A stretch of DNA of 45,677 bases from an uncultured Ruminococcus sp. (GTDB lineage Bacteria > Bacillota > Clostridia > Oscillospirales > CAG-272), in assembly GCA_902783905.1 (NCBI GenBank), contig CACZSP010000015.1:1-45677 (forward strand), written 5' to 3'. Positions within the stretch are counted from its first letter, which is position 1, and every line of letters begins with the position of its first letter. The position numbers and the translations under genes were made by a program. This document shows, one piece after another, positions 31,776-39,639 of this stretch. Under the pieces are notes generated by a model that saw only the letters and a program-made list of their open reading frames with translations, made no database searches and had not been told where the DNA came from.

Positions 31776-34037
31776 ATGAAAAAATTCCTCGCGTTACTTT
31801 TATCGGTAATGCTCGTGCTCGGCGCTCTTGCCGCCTGCAACAATCAGGAACAGCCCGACAACGAAAAGGACGGACTGACGCTCGCGAAGGACATGGTCCG
31901 CGCGATGTACAAGGACGCCCCCGAAGCGACCGCGTCGGATTATCAGGTGATCGCGTCGACAAATATCGACAACGTTAAATACGACATCACTTGGTCGGTC
32001 GACGTTGCGTCGGGAGTCACAGTCGGAACGACCGTGACCGACAACCAGATCACCGTCGACGTCGATGAAAAGACCGAGACCGAGATCGTTTACGTCCTGA
32101 AGGCAACGATAACCGGACCGGACGGAAAGACCGCGGAAACCACCTTCAACCACAAGGTCCCGGCGTTCCGCGAGCTGTCGTGGCAGGAATACGTCGACGC
32201 TCCCGCCAAATCCACGGTGGTCGTCAAGGGCGTTATCACCGGCATCATGGCAAAATCGAAGGGCAACTCCTACAACTGCATTTATCTGCAGGACAAGGAC
32301 GGCGGATATTACGTTTACGGTATGGCCACCGACCCCGTGACCGACGACAAGCTTGAAGTCGGAATGGAGATCCGCGTCACCGGAGCCCGCGACACCTACA
32401 GCGGCACCTACGAGATCGCACAGGGCACCGCCGTCGTCGAGATAATCAACTCCGAAAAGACCGCCGTCACCCCCGCCGACTACACCGAAGCGTTCAAGAA
32501 CGCGAAGGATCTTAAAGACAAGTCCCTTGTCGAAAAACAGGCGCTTCTCGTGACGATCAAGGGCGTCGAGATCGTAAAGCAGACCGAATCCGACGCCAAG
32601 AGAGGTTACTTCAGGTTCAAGCTCGGCGAAAACACGAGCTACATCCGCATCTCCTCTTCCGTCTGCCCGCTCACCAAGGACGAACAGACCGCCTTCAAGA
32701 GCGAATTCGAATCCCACACCGGCTGGATAGCCGACGCGACCGGCGTCATCTGCGTTTACGACGGCGCCTTCTATCTGACCCCCGTCACGGCCGACGCCTT
32801 CAGATACGTAAGTCTGCCCGAAAAATCGGACGCCGAAATGGTCGCCTATGAAAAGGAAAATCTCACAATTCCCGCCAACGTGACCGAGGATTCCGAGATC
32901 GATCTGCCGGCGACCGGCGGCACATATTCCAAGGTCGCCGTCACCTGGACGTCCGACAAGGATTGCGCCAAGGTCGACGGAGGCAAGCTCAAGGTCACCC
33001 TCCCCGAGGAGGAGACAAAGGTCAAGCTCACCGCCGAGCTCAAGTGCGGAAGCGTGACCGAGACCCGTGAATTCGAGATCACCGTCGACGCCGCCGCGAA
33101 AGCAAACTACAAGACGACCGTCGTCGACGCTCCCGAGCCCGGCAAGTCATACAAGTTCGCCATGGATCAGAACAAGCTCGGCAAGACGCTCTACTTCACC
33201 GGCGAGATGGACGGCAACTACCTTGCGACCTCCGACAAGGCCGAAAAAGCGGTGGATCTGACCGTCGAGCAGGTCGAGGGCGGCTACCGCGCCTACTTCG
33301 TAAAAGACGGCAAGAAGATCTATATCGATATCTACGAGTACACCCAGGGCAAGGTAGGCGTTCAGCTGACCGAAACTCCGACCTGCGTCTTCAACTGGAA
33401 CGAGGCTCTGGCGATCCCGACCGTTTCTCTCATAGGCAACACCTATTATCTCGGCGCCTATAAGGAATTCGCGACTATGAGCGTATCGCTCATCAAGTAT
33501 CTGACCGACGATCCGACAGCCGTCGGCGTCTCCCAGTTCCCCTCTCACCTTGTGACCGTTGAAGAAGTGGTCCTCAAGGCCGAGGCAGTCACTTCTCCCG
33601 AAGTCGGCAAATCCTACAAGTTTGCCATAGAACAGGCAAAGCTCGGCAAGACCCTCTACTTCACCGGCGAGATGGACGGCAACTACCTCGCGACCTCCGA
33701 CAAGCCCGAAAAGGGCGTCGATCTGACGCTCGAGCAGGTCGAGGGCGGCTACCGCGCCTACTTTGAAAAGGACGGCAAAAAGACCTACGTCGACATTTAC
33801 GAGTACACGTCCGGCAAAGCAGGAGTCCGTCTGACCGATACTCCGACCGCCGTCTACGTCTGGAACGCGGCGCTTTCGATACCCACGGCGGAAGTCGCGG
33901 GCGGAACGTATTACCTTGGCTCCTACAAGGAGTTCGCGACGATGAGCGCGTCTCTCATCAAATACCTGACCGACGACCCGAGCGCCGTCGGCGTCTCCCA
34001 GTTCCCGTCGCACCTCGTCGTGCTTGCGGAAGGATAA
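31776..34037 (+). CDS. Large lipoprotein with Ig-like, OB-fold and duplicated C-terminal modules
   Basis: 753 residues. Lipoprotein signal to Cys21 (LAAC). An Ig-like segment (about 44-128) is followed by an OB-fold (about 141-225, VVVKGVITGIMAKSKGNSYN...VGMEIRVTG). A second Ig-like domain lies at about 348-437 (VTWTSDKDCAKVDGGKLKV). Then come two copies of a module of about 143 residues starting GKSYKFA at residues 456 and 611. They agree at roughly 80% of positions by hand, including GEMDGNYLATSDK, GGYRAYF-x-KDGKK and QFPSHLV. The C-terminal module is not one I recognise. The OB-fold resembles that of the preceding nuclease. It has AGAGG upstream and is last in the operon. Confidence 0.7.
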   Translation: MKKFLALLLSVMLVLGALAACNNQEQPDNEKDGLTLAKDMVRAMYKDAPEATASDYQVIASTNIDNVKYDITWSVDVASGVTVGTTVTDNQITVDVDEKTETEIVYVLKATITGPDGKTAETTFNHKVPAFRELSWQEYVDAPAKSTVVVKGVITGIMAKSKGNSYNCIYLQDKDGGYYVYGMATDPVTDDKLEVGMEIRVTGARDTYSGTYEIAQGTAVVEIINSEKTAVTPADYTEAFKNAKDLKDKSLVEKQALLVTIKGVEIVKQTESDAKRGYFRFKLGENTSYIRISSSVCPLTKDEQTAFKSEFESHTGWIADATGVICVYDGAFYLTPVTADAFRYVSLPEKSDAEMVAYEKENLTIPANVTEDSEIDLPATGGTYSKVAVTWTSDKDCAKVDGGKLKVTLPEEETKVKLTAELKCGSVTETREFEITVDAAAKANYKTTVVDAPEPGKSYKFAMDQNKLGKTLYFTGEMDGNYLATSDKAEKAVDLTVEQVEGGYRAYFVKDGKKIYIDIYEYTQGKVGVQLTETPTCVFNWNEALAIPTVSLIGNTYYLGAYKEFATMSVSLIKYLTDDPTAVGVSQFPSHLVTVEEVVLKAEAVTSPEVGKSYKFAIEQAKLGKTLYFTGEMDGNYLATSDKPEKGVDLTLEQVEGGYRAYFEKDGKKTYVDIYEYTSGKAGVRLTDTPTAVYVWNAALSIPTAEVAGGTYYLGSYKEFATMSASLIKYLTDDPSAVGVSQFPSHLVVLAEG
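33141..34034 (+). repeat. Tandem in-frame duplication of about 430 bp, period 465 bp
   Basis: Two copies begin at 33141 and 33606 inside the large lipoprotein gene, an exact 155-codon period. The protein copies agree at roughly 80% of positions by eye, with differences spread over the module. This points to an older duplication rather than a recent slip. Confidence 0.85.
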
Positions 34038-34070
34038 CGAGTAAAACACTGTAACAAAACAATTGATCTC

Positions 34071-34273
34071 GGGGCTGTTTAAAAAGTCAACTTTTTAAAC
34101 AGCCCCGCAAATTCGGCGGGCGGGATTCCGCCGAATTTGCGCGAGAATTTCGGTTTTTGCCGGAAAACATAAGATAATCCAGCATAAATGAGCAAAAACT
34201 GCGCTGTCTCGCGCCGAGAAAAAGTCGACGGGGGATGTAAAAAACTCGTGACCCGAGTTTTTTAACATCCCCC
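34071..34273. terminator. Three consecutive hairpins between convergent operons
   Basis: A 16-bp perfect stem with TCAA loop (34071-34086/34091-34106) is followed at once by a 13-bp stem (34107-34119/34128-34140). A third stem of 19 pairs with one bulged A lies at 34230-34273. GCGCGAGA (34139-34146) can also pair with TCTCGCGC (34207-34214), enclosing about 60 bases. The outer hairpins can terminate both convergent operons. The full structure is more elaborate than a normal terminator. The gap 34038-34309 holds no gene. Confidence 0.8.
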
Positions 34274-34309
34274 TACTGTTGTTTCAGATATTCTGTTGTT
34301 TCACGTCAG

Positions 34310-35452
34310 CTATCCGATCTTAACGAGCAGATACGCCGCGGCGCCGAGAACGAAAAGGAAGACGGCGTTGAGCAGCGTGAAGACTTTCATATATCTTCCT
34401 CCCTGTCCCGGATAGAGAAGCTTGAATTCGCTGTAGGTTATAATGCTCGCCAGCGACGCGATAAGCGTCCCGGTCCCTCCGATATTGACGCCGTAAAGCA
34501 ATTCCCGGTAATTGTCGGTAAAGCGCGAAAGGAGGACGGCTGTCGGCACGTTGCTTATGAACTGGCAGGACGCGAGCGACGGCAGAAGCACTCCGCCCGA
34601 CAGAAGTTTTTCCATCACCGTCTTAACGCCTTCGGTCCTCGCGAGATTCCCCGAGAATATAAAAAAGAAGAAAAAAGTGAAAAGCAGCGGGTAGTCGACC
34701 GAAAGGAGGGCGCGTCTGTCGGCGACGATTATCCCGACCGTCACTACGGCGAGAGCGATCCGGTAGTCGATCAGACGGAAAACGCAAAGGACCGAAACGG
34801 CAAAAAGGCAGAGAAGAAAAACCGTTTTCTTCACCTTCAGCCGGTCGGCAAGGTCTTCGGTAAGCAGGATCTTTTCCGGCTTCAGGAAAAAGCAGCAGCC
34901 GACGAGCATTGCGACGGCAAGCAGGAAAAGCGGGAGCATTATCAGGGTGAACTCGCCGGCGGGGATATTGAATTTCGTGTAGATATAAAGGTTCTGCGGG
35001 TTGCCGAAGGGAGTCAGCATCCCGCCGAGGTTTGCCGAAATATTCTGCAGAACGAAAACGAAGGCGCTGTATTTTTCCTTTTTCGCGACCGAGAGAGCGT
35101 AATATCCGATCGGAAGGAAGGTGATCAGCGCCATGTCGTTGGCAAGCACCATCGAGCCGAGGAAGGTCATTACGACGAGCACTATCGCCAGCACCCGCAG
35201 ATTTCCCGTCAGGTTGACGGTCTTACGGGCGATTATGGTGAAGAATTTGACGTTGCGCAGGGCGCAGACGACCGCAAGCGTGATGAAAAGGCAGGAAAGC
35301 GTTTTCCAGTCGAAATAGCCGAGATATTCCCGGTCGGGAGGAACGAAAAAGCAGGTAACGAGCGCCGCGGCCGCCGCTATGCAGACGACCGCGTGATTTT
35401 TTACAAAAAACTTCAGTCTGTGACCGAGACCGATTTTTTCTTTTGAAGACAT
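34310..35452 (-). CDS. Anion/ion permease of the ArsB/CitM/SLC13-like superfamily
   Basis: 380 residues, almost entirely hydrophobic, with about ten transmembrane helices. GSMVLANDMALITFLPIGYYAL and LGGMLTPFGNPQNLYIY are the paired re-entrant motifs of the ion transporter superfamily: the T/N-rich 'NPQN' loop and its inverted counterpart, SCQFISNVPTAVLLSRFT. The family carries dicarboxylates, citrate, sulfate or arsenite. The protein is shorter than typical SLC13 carriers (about 450 residues). It is the last gene of the nadE operon, 16 bases after the DHH gene. Substrate cannot be read; a dicarboxylate would suit NAD precursor metabolism (aspartate) but that is speculation. Confidence 0.78.
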   Translation of the reverse strand: MSSKEKIGLGHRLKFFVKNHAVVCIAAAAALVTCFFVPPDREYLGYFDWKTLSCLFITLAVVCALRNVKFFTIIARKTVNLTGNLRVLAIVLVVMTFLGSMVLANDMALITFLPIGYYALSVAKKEKYSAFVFVLQNISANLGGMLTPFGNPQNLYIYTKFNIPAGEFTLIMLPLFLLAVAMLVGCCFFLKPEKILLTEDLADRLKVKKTVFLLCLFAVSVLCVFRLIDYRIALAVVTVGIIVADRRALLSVDYPLLFTFFFFFIFSGNLARTEGVKTVMEKLLSGGVLLPSLASCQFISNVPTAVLLSRFTDNYRELLYGVNIGGTGTLIASLASIITYSEFKLLYPGQGGRYMKVFTLLNAVFLFVLGAAAYLLVKIG

Positions 35453-35468
35453 TCAGCGCTTCCTTCTG

Positions 35469-36446
35469 TCAGAAAACGTTCGGGTTGGCGGATTTGAATT
35501 CGGCGCAGAGGCGGTCGGCGTCCGAAAGGAGGTCGCCGATCTCGCTTCTTTCGTAAAGAGTCGCTCCGCAGGCGCATTCGTGTCCGCCGCCGCGGTATTT
35601 TTCCGCCAGCCGGTTGACCGGGACGAATCTTGAGCGCAGACGCACGCGTATGCTCCCGTCCGGATTGTCTATAAAGGCGATCCAGATTATGCTTCCCCGT
35701 ATGTTTTCCATATAGGAGACCGACGCGCTGGCGTCCTCCTGCGAAATTCCGAAGCGGGATATGACGTCGGACGTTACCGTCAGATACGCGACTCCGGATC
35801 CTGTGCGCTTTATTTCCCCGAGCGCGAACGCCTTGAAGGCGACCGCCTCGAAATCGTCGAGATTCAGCTGTGAAAAGAGGGTCTCGGTGTCGATCCCGGT
35901 GTCAAGGAGCGTTCCGGCAAGCCGCAAAGTCTCGCCCGAGACGTCCCTTGTGCGGAATCTGCCGGAATCGGTGACCATTCCGCAGAAGAGAAGAGCCGCG
36001 GCTCTTTGGTTCAGCACGAGCTCGTCCGGAAATTCCGCCCGGAAAGCCGCGATCATCTCGCAGGTCGACGAACGCCGCTCCTCAACCCAGGCGCATTCGC
36101 AGTAGGGTCTTATATCCACGTGATGGTCGATCCGGATCCGATCTCCCGCCGACGCAAAATACGGATTTGCCAGGCGGTCCTCGGTCGCCGTGTCGAGAGC
36201 TACGGCAAGATATCCGGGATAATCCTCCTCGGGAACGGGAGCGTCCTCATTCCCCATAAAGGCAAGATGCTCGGACGAATCCGAGTTGACGCACACCACC
36301 GTCTTTCCGGGGAAGGACGCGCGAAGGATCTCCCGCAGTCCGTAGGAGGCGCCGAGTGCGTCTCCGTCGGGCCGCCTGTGTCTTACTATGACGATCTTTT
36401 CGTGTTTTTTTATCTTTTCCAGTATCCGTGCGGTTATTTCCGGCAT
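35469..36446 (-). CDS. DHH/DHHA1 phosphoesterase, NrnA-like, first paralogue
   Basis: 325 residues from ATG 36446, with AAAGGA 11 bases upstream. DHH motifs are complete: RRPDGDALGAS, ALDTA, RIDHHVD and TDSGRFR, followed by the DHHA1 motif GGGHECACG. NrnA proteins degrade short RNA oligonucleotides and the 3'-phosphoadenosine 5'-phosphate by-product. An upstream ATG-less extension in the same frame overlaps the neighbouring gene and was not used. It lies directly after a second, diverged NrnA-like gene, so two paralogues are produced from one transcript. Confidence 0.85.
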   Translation of the reverse strand: MPEITARILEKIKKHEKIVIVRHRRPDGDALGASYGLREILRASFPGKTVVCVNSDSSEHLAFMGNEDAPVPEEDYPGYLAVALDTATEDRLANPYFASAGDRIRIDHHVDIRPYCECAWVEERRSSTCEMIAAFRAEFPDELVLNQRAAALLFCGMVTDSGRFRTRDVSGETLRLAGTLLDTGIDTETLFSQLNLDDFEAVAFKAFALGEIKRTGSGVAYLTVTSDVISRFGISQEDASASVSYMENIRGSIIWIAFIDNPDGSIRVRLRSRFVPVNRLAEKYRGGGHECACGATLYERSEIGDLLSDADRLCAEFKSANPNVF

Positions 36447-36453
36447 TTTCCCG

Positions 36454-37395
36454 TCATTCCTTTCCCGACTGCAGCGCGTCAAGATCCGCAAGGAGGGCGC
36501 GCATTTCGTCCTCGTCCCGGAGGGTGCATCCGCTCGCCTTTGCGTGTCCGCCTCCGCCGTATTTGACCGCTACCGGGTTGATATTGTATTCGGCCGACCT
36601 TATCTCGCAAAGGATCCCGCCGTCGGTCGCGGTGAAGTTGACCCAGACTCCGACGCCCCGGATGTCCCCCATGACTCCCACCATTCCGCGGGAGATCGCA
36701 AACGGATCGGCTCCCGAGGACTCAAGTTCCTCCCTGGTCGTGTATATATAAGCGGTGTTGGCCGGAGTGAAGCGGATCTTGAGGATATATTCGGCTCGGC
36801 GCTTCACGTTCTCGAATTTTTCGGCGTAAAGCTCCCGGTAGACACGTCCGATATCCGCTCCGGCGTCGGCGAGCCGGGCGGCGCGAAGGAAGGTCGCGCT
36901 CCCCGTAGAGTCGTATCTGAAACGCCCCGAATCGGTCACGAGCCCGGCGTAAAGAGCGGTCGCCGCGTCGGGAGTCAGCGAAAGGTCCGCTTCGGCGGCA
37001 AGATCGCAGATCATCCCGCAGCAGCTTTCGGCCGAAGTATCGGTTATTTCGGTCGAACATATCTTTTCAACGAAAATATGATGATCGATCCGCAAGGTCT
37101 CCTTTGCGCCGAGGACCCGGGCGTCGCTCACGAGAGACGCCGCCGAGCAGTCGAGCAGTATACCGAGAGCCCGGGAATACTCCCCGTCCCCGATACCGTC
37201 GGTCCCGGAGCCCGGAATGAAGGAATATCTTCCCGCGGGATCTCCCGCGCAGAGCACCTTTTTGCCGGGGTAGTTTTCCCTTATAACAGCGGCAAGACCC
37301 GCCTGACTGCCCACGGCGTCTCCGTCGGGACGCGAGTGGCGGTGGATAATTATTTCGTCGTATTTTTCTATCAGCTTTATCGCGCTTTCATACAT
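36454..37395 (-). CDS. DHH/DHHA1 phosphoesterase, NrnA-like, second paralogue
   Basis: 313 residues. DHH motifs RPDGDAVGS, LLDCSAASL, RIDHHIF and TDSGRFRY are intact, as is GGGHAKASG in DHHA1. Sequence outside the motifs differs clearly from the following paralogue, so the pair is an old duplication or two different family members. It is 18 bases after the TraX-like gene. One copy may prefer nanoRNA and the other pAp or cyclic-dinucleotide products such as pApA. The sequence alone cannot assign them. Confidence 0.85.
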   Translation of the reverse strand: MYESAIKLIEKYDEIIIHRHSRPDGDAVGSQAGLAAVIRENYPGKKVLCAGDPAGRYSFIPGSGTDGIGDGEYSRALGILLDCSAASLVSDARVLGAKETLRIDHHIFVEKICSTEITDTSAESCCGMICDLAAEADLSLTPDAATALYAGLVTDSGRFRYDSTGSATFLRAARLADAGADIGRVYRELYAEKFENVKRRAEYILKIRFTPANTAYIYTTREELESSGADPFAISRGMVGVMGDIRGVGVWVNFTATDGGILCEIRSAEYNINPVAVKYGGGGHAKASGCTLRDEDEMRALLADLDALQSGKE

Positions 37396-37413
37396 TTTTC
37401 GCAGATCTCCGGT

Positions 37414-38208
37414 TTATTTCGTTCCGAAAAACTTTCCCCACAGCCCGAAAAGCAGCAGATGGAGCGGGTAGATCGAGTAGTAAACGTATTTGTTCATCTG
37501 ACGCCCGCGCTGCCCGTTGTAGGCGGTGAGCAGCGGTATCACCAGCAGCCCCATCGCCTCGGTGACGGTGTAGTCGAGCATGACGCCGAGATATTTGTTC
37601 GTAAAAACGGCGGAAAGTCGGTCGATATTGTTTAAAATCAGCATCAGAGGGCATCCGGCGAGGGTCACCGCGACCAGAACGCTGTATTTCAACCCTTCGT
37701 CGGCGTCGTGCAGATAATAAAGACAGAGTATGACGGCGACCCCGAAGAAGGAATAATCGGTACTGAGCAGGTGCGCAGCGAGTCCGGCGAGAATGCCGGT
37801 CAGGGGAGCCAGCACCTTTTTGCATTCGGGAAAAGCCTCGGTTACGGTAACAGCCGCGGCGGCGAGAAAGTGGGTTATGAAAACGTTCTGATTTCCCGGC
37901 GACCAGAAGGTCCCGTAAAAGCAGAAATCGAAGAAGGGTTCGGATATAAAGGCGAAAAGCGCGAGCCGGAAAAGATATTTCGGGCGGCTGCGGGTGTGGA
38001 TCAACCCCTCGGCGATAAGAAAAGCGAAAATGAAAAAGGAGGGACGGGTCACGTACCACATAAGATCCTCGAGCCAGTCGGGGCCGTCGGCGAAACGGTC
38101 GAACCAGACGTATCCCATGTGATTGATTATCATCAAAACAATGGCGATATACTTCAGGGCGGCGCCCGATAGCCATCCTTTTTTCTCTGTCAGCGGCGAA
38201 CCGTTCAC
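37414..38208 (-). CDS. TraX family membrane protein
   Basis: 264 residues with about eight transmembrane helices. Features of the TraX family are LKYIAIVLMIINHMGYV at the first helix, PSFFIFAFLIAEGLIHTRSR, ALFAFISEPFFDFCF, NVFITHFLAAA, and YNGQRGRQMNKYVYYSIYPLHLLLL-like YYSIYPLHLLLF near the end. The founding member acetylates F-pilin, but chromosomal Firmicutes copies have no known substrate and are not linked to pili. Its start overlaps the nadD stop by four bases, so it is co-translated with NAD synthesis genes. Acyltransfer to an envelope component is the likely role. Confidence 0.85.
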   Translation of the reverse strand: MNGSPLTEKKGWLSGAALKYIAIVLMIINHMGYVWFDRFADGPDWLEDLMWYVTRPSFFIFAFLIAEGLIHTRSRPKYLFRLALFAFISEPFFDFCFYGTFWSPGNQNVFITHFLAAAAVTVTEAFPECKKVLAPLTGILAGLAAHLLSTDYSFFGVAVILCLYYLHDADEGLKYSVLVAVTLAGCPLMLILNNIDRLSAVFTNKYLGVMLDYTVTEAMGLLVIPLLTAYNGQRGRQMNKYVYYSIYPLHLLLFGLWGKFFGTK

Positions 38209-38810
38209 TTTTTTGCTCTCCGTTTCGGATATAGTCTGTGTTTTTTGATATATTCCTCCGCCGCCGCGGGAAGTCCCGCGTCGGCCGTTCCGTCCCGCAC
38301 GCCCGTCGAACTGACGACCAGGGGGTCTTCGGTGTAAAGCGTCACCCGCGAGCCGGTCTCGTCCTCTATCGCGCGCGCCTCGGCCAGCGCCGCCTCAAGA
38401 TCTCCCGCGTCCCGCAAAACGGCAAAAAGCGGCGAGATCGAAAGGATACGGCGCCATTCGTGCCATTTTCTGAATGAGATCAGCTGATCCGACCCGATGA
38501 CGAGGAAAAAGGTGTCGTCGGGATATTCGTTTTTAAGCGCCTCGAGTGTATCGACTGTGTAGCTCGTCCCTCCCCGGCGTATCTCGTCGTCCCTGACCTC
38601 GGCTCCGGGTATCCCGGAAAAAGCGAGACGGCAGAGTTCCAGGCGCCCGGCGTCGGTCGGCTGACCGCGGCGCCTTTTTTTAAATGGGGATACGGCCGCG
38701 GGAATAATGAAGATCCTGTCGGCGCCCAGTTCTTTCACGGCAAGAGAGGCGGCCCGCAGGTGCCCCGCGTGCGGAGGATCGAAGCTGCCCCCGTAAACGG
38801 CGGTCAGCAT
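38205..38810 (-). CDS. nadD: Nicotinate-nucleotide adenylyltransferase
   Basis: 201 residues. It converts nicotinate mononucleotide plus ATP to deamido-NAD. The nucleotide-binding GGSFDPPHAGHL is at residues 7-18. FIIPAAVSPFKK, FFLVIGSDQL and SSTGVRDG complete the nucleotidyltransferase motifs. The start overlaps the end of nadE by seven bases, and the stop overlaps the TraX-like start. The product is the substrate for NadE, made from the gene just upstream. Confidence 0.95.
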   Translation of the reverse strand: MLTAVYGGSFDPPHAGHLRAASLAVKELGADRIFIIPAAVSPFKKRRRGQPTDAGRLELCRLAFSGIPGAEVRDDEIRRGGTSYTVDTLEALKNEYPDDTFFLVIGSDQLISFRKWHEWRRILSISPLFAVLRDAGDLEAALAEARAIEDETGSRVTLYTEDPLVVSSTGVRDGTADAGLPAAAEEYIKKHRLYPKRRAKK

Positions 38811-39568
38811 CCCGGATCGAAGGACGCCATCGGCAACGTTTTAAATAGATTTGCCCTGTGCTTTGCGTCGATAAGACGGCGGGCGTCGGCGTCGGGACAT
38901 ACGCCTGTCAGTATGTAAGTGTCAAGCGTCTCGTATGAAAAGCCGAGATTGTCCTCGTCGGTCTTTCCTGTAAGTCCGTCGAACGGGGGCTTGTGCACGA
39001 AGCGCGTCGGAAGTCCGAGAGCCTCGCCGACCAGCCGCACCTCGGTCACCGTCAGTCCGGCAAGCGGCGCGAAATCACCCGCCGTGTCTCCCCAGACCGT
39101 CATATAGCCCACGTACCGCTCCGAGCGGTTGCCGTTGTTGGAGACCCTGCCTCCGAGCGACTGCGAGACGGCGTAAAGAGTCGACATCCGGATCCGCGGC
39201 GCGAGGTTGACGAGCGTCTGCGTCCCCGGCTCGATACCGGCGCCCCGCATCGACGCGACCACGCCGTCGTAAGCTTCGTCGATATTGATCTCGGCGTATT
39301 TTATACCCAGGGTCTTCACGACGTCGTAGGACGTCCCGATGTCCGGCTGCAGCCCGTTGGGCATAAGTACGCCGAAGACCCGCTCCTTCCCGAGCGCGCG
39401 CACGCAAAGCGCGGCGACGACCGTCGAGTCCTTTCCTCCCGAGATACCGATCACGACGGGAGAATCCTTCCCGTTTTTTTCGAACCAGGCGGCGATCCAG
39501 TCGGCGGCGCGTCCGGCGACGGCGGCATAGTCCCGCTCGGATAAATATTCTTTCAGAAATTCGTTCAC
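38804..39568 (-). CDS. nadE: NAD synthetase, ammonia-dependent
   Basis: 254 residues from the proposed GTG at 39568, which has AAAGGA nine bases upstream. An in-frame ATG at 39586 would add six residues but has no ribosome site. It catalyses the last step of NAD synthesis, from deamido-NAD, ATP and ammonia. The PP-loop is VIGISGGKDST, followed by VFGVLMPNGLQPD, the RVSNNGNRSE loop and TDEDNLGFSYETLD. There is no glutaminase domain. It begins a six-gene operon (nadE-nadD-traX-nrnA-nrnA-permease) behind a perfect promoter. Confidence 0.93.
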   Translation of the reverse strand: MNEFLKEYLSERDYAAVAGRAADWIAAWFEKNGKDSPVVIGISGGKDSTVVAALCVRALGKERVFGVLMPNGLQPDIGTSYDVVKTLGIKYAEINIDEAYDGVVASMRGAGIEPGTQTLVNLAPRIRMSTLYAVSQSLGGRVSNNGNRSERYVGYMTVWGDTAGDFAPLAGLTVTEVRLVGEALGLPTRFVHKPPFDGLTGKTDEDNLGFSYETLDTYILTGVCPDADARRLIDAKHRANLFKTLPMASFDPGC

Positions 39569-39610
39569 GGCGGCAGATCCTTTCATACAATACGCTTTTT
39601 ATAACATTTT

Positions 39611-39639
39611 ATTATATATCAAAACGTCCGATCAGTCAA
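39611..39639 (-). promoter_or_regulatory. Sigma-A type promoter for the nadE operon
   Basis: TTGACT (39634-39639) and TATAAT (39611-39616) on the minus strand with a 17-base spacer. The -35 box is formed over the TGA stop of the upstream pseudouridine synthase gene. A TATAAA box follows 13 bases downstream. No NiaR or NrtR operator was recognised. Confidence 0.85.
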
